In this document: in pieces, positions 62,215 to 64,000 of the stretch
Position numbering within the stretch: position 1 is the first letter of the stretch
Layout: each line of letters starts with the position of its first letter
Source: Pseudomonas farris
Lineage (GTDB): Bacteria > Pseudomonadota > Gammaproteobacteria > Pseudomonadales > Pseudomonadaceae
Direction: 5' to 3'
Assembly: GCF_019145235.1 (NCBI RefSeq)
Contig: NZ_JAHSTV010000012.1
Coordinates: forward strand, 153,810 to 217,809
DNA: 64,000 nucleotides
The notes under the pieces: generated by a model
Told to the model about the DNA's origin: nothing
Databases searched by the model: none
What the model saw: only the letters and a program-made list of their open reading frames with translations
Program-made: the position numbers and the translations under genes

Positions 62215-62964
62215 TCAGGACAAGGGACACGCCATCGCCAAACCTACAAATACCAGATCTGGAACCACCCTGGCTTCGGGCACAATCTCGGAGACCAGAT
62301 CAGCATCCCCGCCAGTCAGAAAGACTGCGAAATCATCTCCCCAATAGCTGCGCGCCAACTCTAGCTGAGTCAGGACAAACCCTCTCAACATTAGCAAACA
62401 ACCACGCTCGACCGCCTCGACGGTTGTACGTCCAGGAACAAGACTCTCCAAAGCGCGCTCGGCAGCAAGATCTCCATAGCGAATTCTACGGGTATGGGTA
62501 CGCAGCTGGTTGCGCATCAAAGGCATCCCCGGACAGATAAATCCCCCGAGATGCTCACCATCCCCTGCAATAAAGTCAGCCGTAACCGCCGTACCAAAGT
62601 CGAGCACCAGACAAGCACCCGAAGCCAGATGAAATCCTCCGAGCATTGCAAGCCAGCGATCAAGCCCTAGCCGCTCGAACTCCTCATAGCCATTTCGAAC
62701 CCCGGACATCTCCCGAGCCGGTGTCGCGCACACTACGGAAACGCCGAAAGCCTCGGTCAGCAGAGAAATCAGCGCACTTGTTTCTTCGGCGGTTCTGACA
62801 CTGACTAAGCGACAATGCATGAGAGCGAGCCCCTTGAGGCCTTTCAAGCTCTCCAGCAATGCGAGATCTGAATCAACGACCCCCTCGCCAATCACCCGCC
62901 TGACATCCTCGCCGAGCACACGCCACTTGATGAAACTGTTTCCACAATCGAGCTCAAGAATCAT
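62215..62964 (-). CDS. coaX: Type III pantothenate kinase
   Basis: 249 residues from MILELDCGNSFIKWRVLGED. The N-terminal phosphate motif DCGNS and the second motif LVLDFGTAVTADFI near residue 120, with GGFICPGMPLM soon after, mark the ASKHA-fold CoaX kinase, first step of coenzyme A synthesis. It is insensitive to CoA feedback in the known examples. The start overlaps the birA end by 11 bases; the GTG one codon earlier is less likely. Confidence 0.94.
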   Translation of the reverse strand: MILELDCGNSFIKWRVLGEDVRRVIGEGVVDSDLALLESLKGLKGLALMHCRLVSVRTAEETSALISLLTEAFGVSVVCATPAREMSGVRNGYEEFERLGLDRWLAMLGGFHLASGACLVLDFGTAVTADFIAGDGEHLGGFICPGMPLMRNQLRTHTRRIRYGDLAAERALESLVPGRTTVEAVERGCLLMLRGFVLTQLELARSYWGDDFAVFLTGGDADLVSEIVPEARVVPDLVFVGLAMACPLS

Positions 62965-63913
62965 CACGTAACCTCAGACTGAGCTCGCCACCACTAAAGA
63001 CCTTCTCCACACCATTCACCTTCAAGCGCAAGGCACCCTGGCCATCGATACCCAGCACCTCACCATCTATCTGACTAACACCGGCAATCAACGATACCGC
63101 CCGCCCCTGCCATAGATGATTTTGCTCCCACTCCGCCTGGATTGCCGGAAATCCGCCGGCCTGGTGGCGATCTAAATAGGCCTGGAGCATCAACCCTAAC
63201 TCCGCAACCAGATGATTGCGATCAACAGCCTTACCCGACTCGAGGCGCATGGACGTCCATTGCTGATCAACCTCATCGGTCATCTGCATGTTCACATTTA
63301 TTCCGACACCGATCACCACGTGACACACATCAGCAGGATCCCCCACCAATTCGAGCAGTATTCCTGCAATCTTTTGCTGACCCACCAGAACATCATTCGG
63401 CCACTTCAACCCCACACCTGAAATACCAAGCCCTCGCAAGACTTGCATTACGGCAAGCCCGACAACAAGACTCAAGCCTTCCAGCTGCCGCATCCCACCA
63501 TCAATGCGCAGTACCAGGCTGTAATAGATGTTTTCCGCGAACGGGCTCACCCATTTGCGTCCACGCCGCCCACGACCAGCCGTCTGCCGCTCAGCGAGCA
63601 CCAGAAATGGCGCAGGCTGGCCACGCTCGATAGCCCGCAAGGCTTCAGCGTTGGTAGAGTCAATTGAATCGAAGACTAGAATGGGCCACTCGCAAGAAGG
63701 CTCCCGCGCGCTTATTTCCGCAGGATCAAGCAGTGTCAACGGCGCAGCCAGTTGATAGCCACGACCGCGCACTTTATGAATGGATAAACCGAGCTCAGCC
63801 TCCAAGTGCTGAAGCTGCTTCCATACAGCGCTACGACTGACGCCCAAGGCAGCACCCAGGGCTTGGCCCGAATGGAATCGACCATCCTTAAGAAGCTTTA
63901 ACAAGGTCAGCAT
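62954..63913 (-). CDS. birA: Bifunctional biotin-protein ligase / biotin operon repressor
   Basis: 319 residues. An N-terminal winged helix (MLTLLKLLKDGRFHSGQALG, recognition helix near SRSAVWKQLQHL) precedes the ligase domain with the biotinyl-AMP loop GRGRRG at 113-118 and KWPNDVLVG later. It attaches biotin to acetyl-CoA carboxylase and represses biotin synthesis genes. It overlaps coaX by 11 bases. The 87 bases upstream to the window edge hold no gene or clear promoter; in P. aeruginosa an rRNA operon follows in this direction. Confidence 0.95.
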   Translation of the reverse strand: MLTLLKLLKDGRFHSGQALGAALGVSRSAVWKQLQHLEAELGLSIHKVRGRGYQLAAPLTLLDPAEISAREPSCEWPILVFDSIDSTNAEALRAIERGQPAPFLVLAERQTAGRGRRGRKWVSPFAENIYYSLVLRIDGGMRQLEGLSLVVGLAVMQVLRGLGISGVGLKWPNDVLVGQQKIAGILLELVGDPADVCHVVIGVGINVNMQMTDEVDQQWTSMRLESGKAVDRNHLVAELGLMLQAYLDRHQAGGFPAIQAEWEQNHLWQGRAVSLIAGVSQIDGEVLGIDGQGALRLKVNGVEKVFSGGELSLRLRDDS

Positions 63914-64000
63914 GCAAGCCTCGCCTCACAATGAGGCCCGCATGATAGCCATGCCCCGGGCTGTTGCATAGAAACCCTACAAGCGAGATTTTCCTGCGGA

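Noticed and set aside
63914..64000. Start of a ribosomal RNA gene at the right edge
   Set aside because: An rRNA operon is expected next to birA in Pseudomonas, but the 87 bases here show no 5S or other rRNA sequence I can recognise.

Overview
This window is a chromosomal segment of a Pseudomonas, most likely of the P. fluorescens group. The evidence is the gene order ssb - MFS - uvrA (outward) / ferritin - katA - rplQ - rpoA - ... - rpoC - rpoB - ... - tuf - tRNAs - coaX - birA, which I know from P. aeruginosa (about PA4232 to PA4280), together with fluorescens-type REP repeats (core GGGAGCGGGCTTGCTCGC) in the intergenic spaces. No insertion sequence, prophage, CRISPR array or replication origin is visible.

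Region 1 (1-13.4 kb) is accessory. It holds the 3' end of an Lhr-type helicase, a YbiO-like mechanosensitive channel, a YdhP-like MFS exporter, a four-gene run DUF72 / ybhP / clsB / ybhN joined by ATGA overlaps (matching E. coli ybhP-clsB-ybhN, cardiolipin and membrane functions), an alpha/beta hydrolase with a DUF3182 gene, and a GlxA-type AraC regulator divergent from an isochorismatase-family hydrolase. Two genes here are broken in frame: DUF72 by one extra G in a G run, and the regulator by a 5-bp tandem duplication.

Region 2 (13.5-22.3 kb) is the most interesting. A yjfIJKLMC-type membrane-stress operon (DUF2170, PspA/IM30, DUF2491, DUF350, DUF1190 lipoprotein, glutathionylspermidine-synthase-like ATP-grasp) carries two extra genes in its middle, a rhomboid protease and a two-TM K+ channel with an RCK/TrkA-N domain. 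Two identical perfect palindromes, CTCACGCGTGAG, precede it. An OsmC-YcaO fusion follows.

Region 3 (22.3-29.4 kb) has ssb, a YajR-like MFS transporter, uvrA, a bacterioferritin-like ferritin that lacks the haem-ligand methionine (so FtnA-type), and katA.

Region 4 (29.6-61.7 kb, all minus strand) is the main translation and transcription cluster. In order of transcription it contains tRNA-Tyr, tRNA-Gly, tRNA-Thr, tuf, tRNA-Trp, secE, nusG, rplKAJL, rpoBC, the str operon (rpsL, rpsG, fusA, tuf), the S10 operon, the spc operon including secY and rpmJ, and the alpha operon ending in rplQ. Near-consensus sigma70 promoters and intrinsic terminators can be read at the operon joints. The two EF-Tu proteins differ at about 26 of 397 positions. 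Region 5 (61.7-64 kb) has a small SPOR-like protein, coaX and birA.
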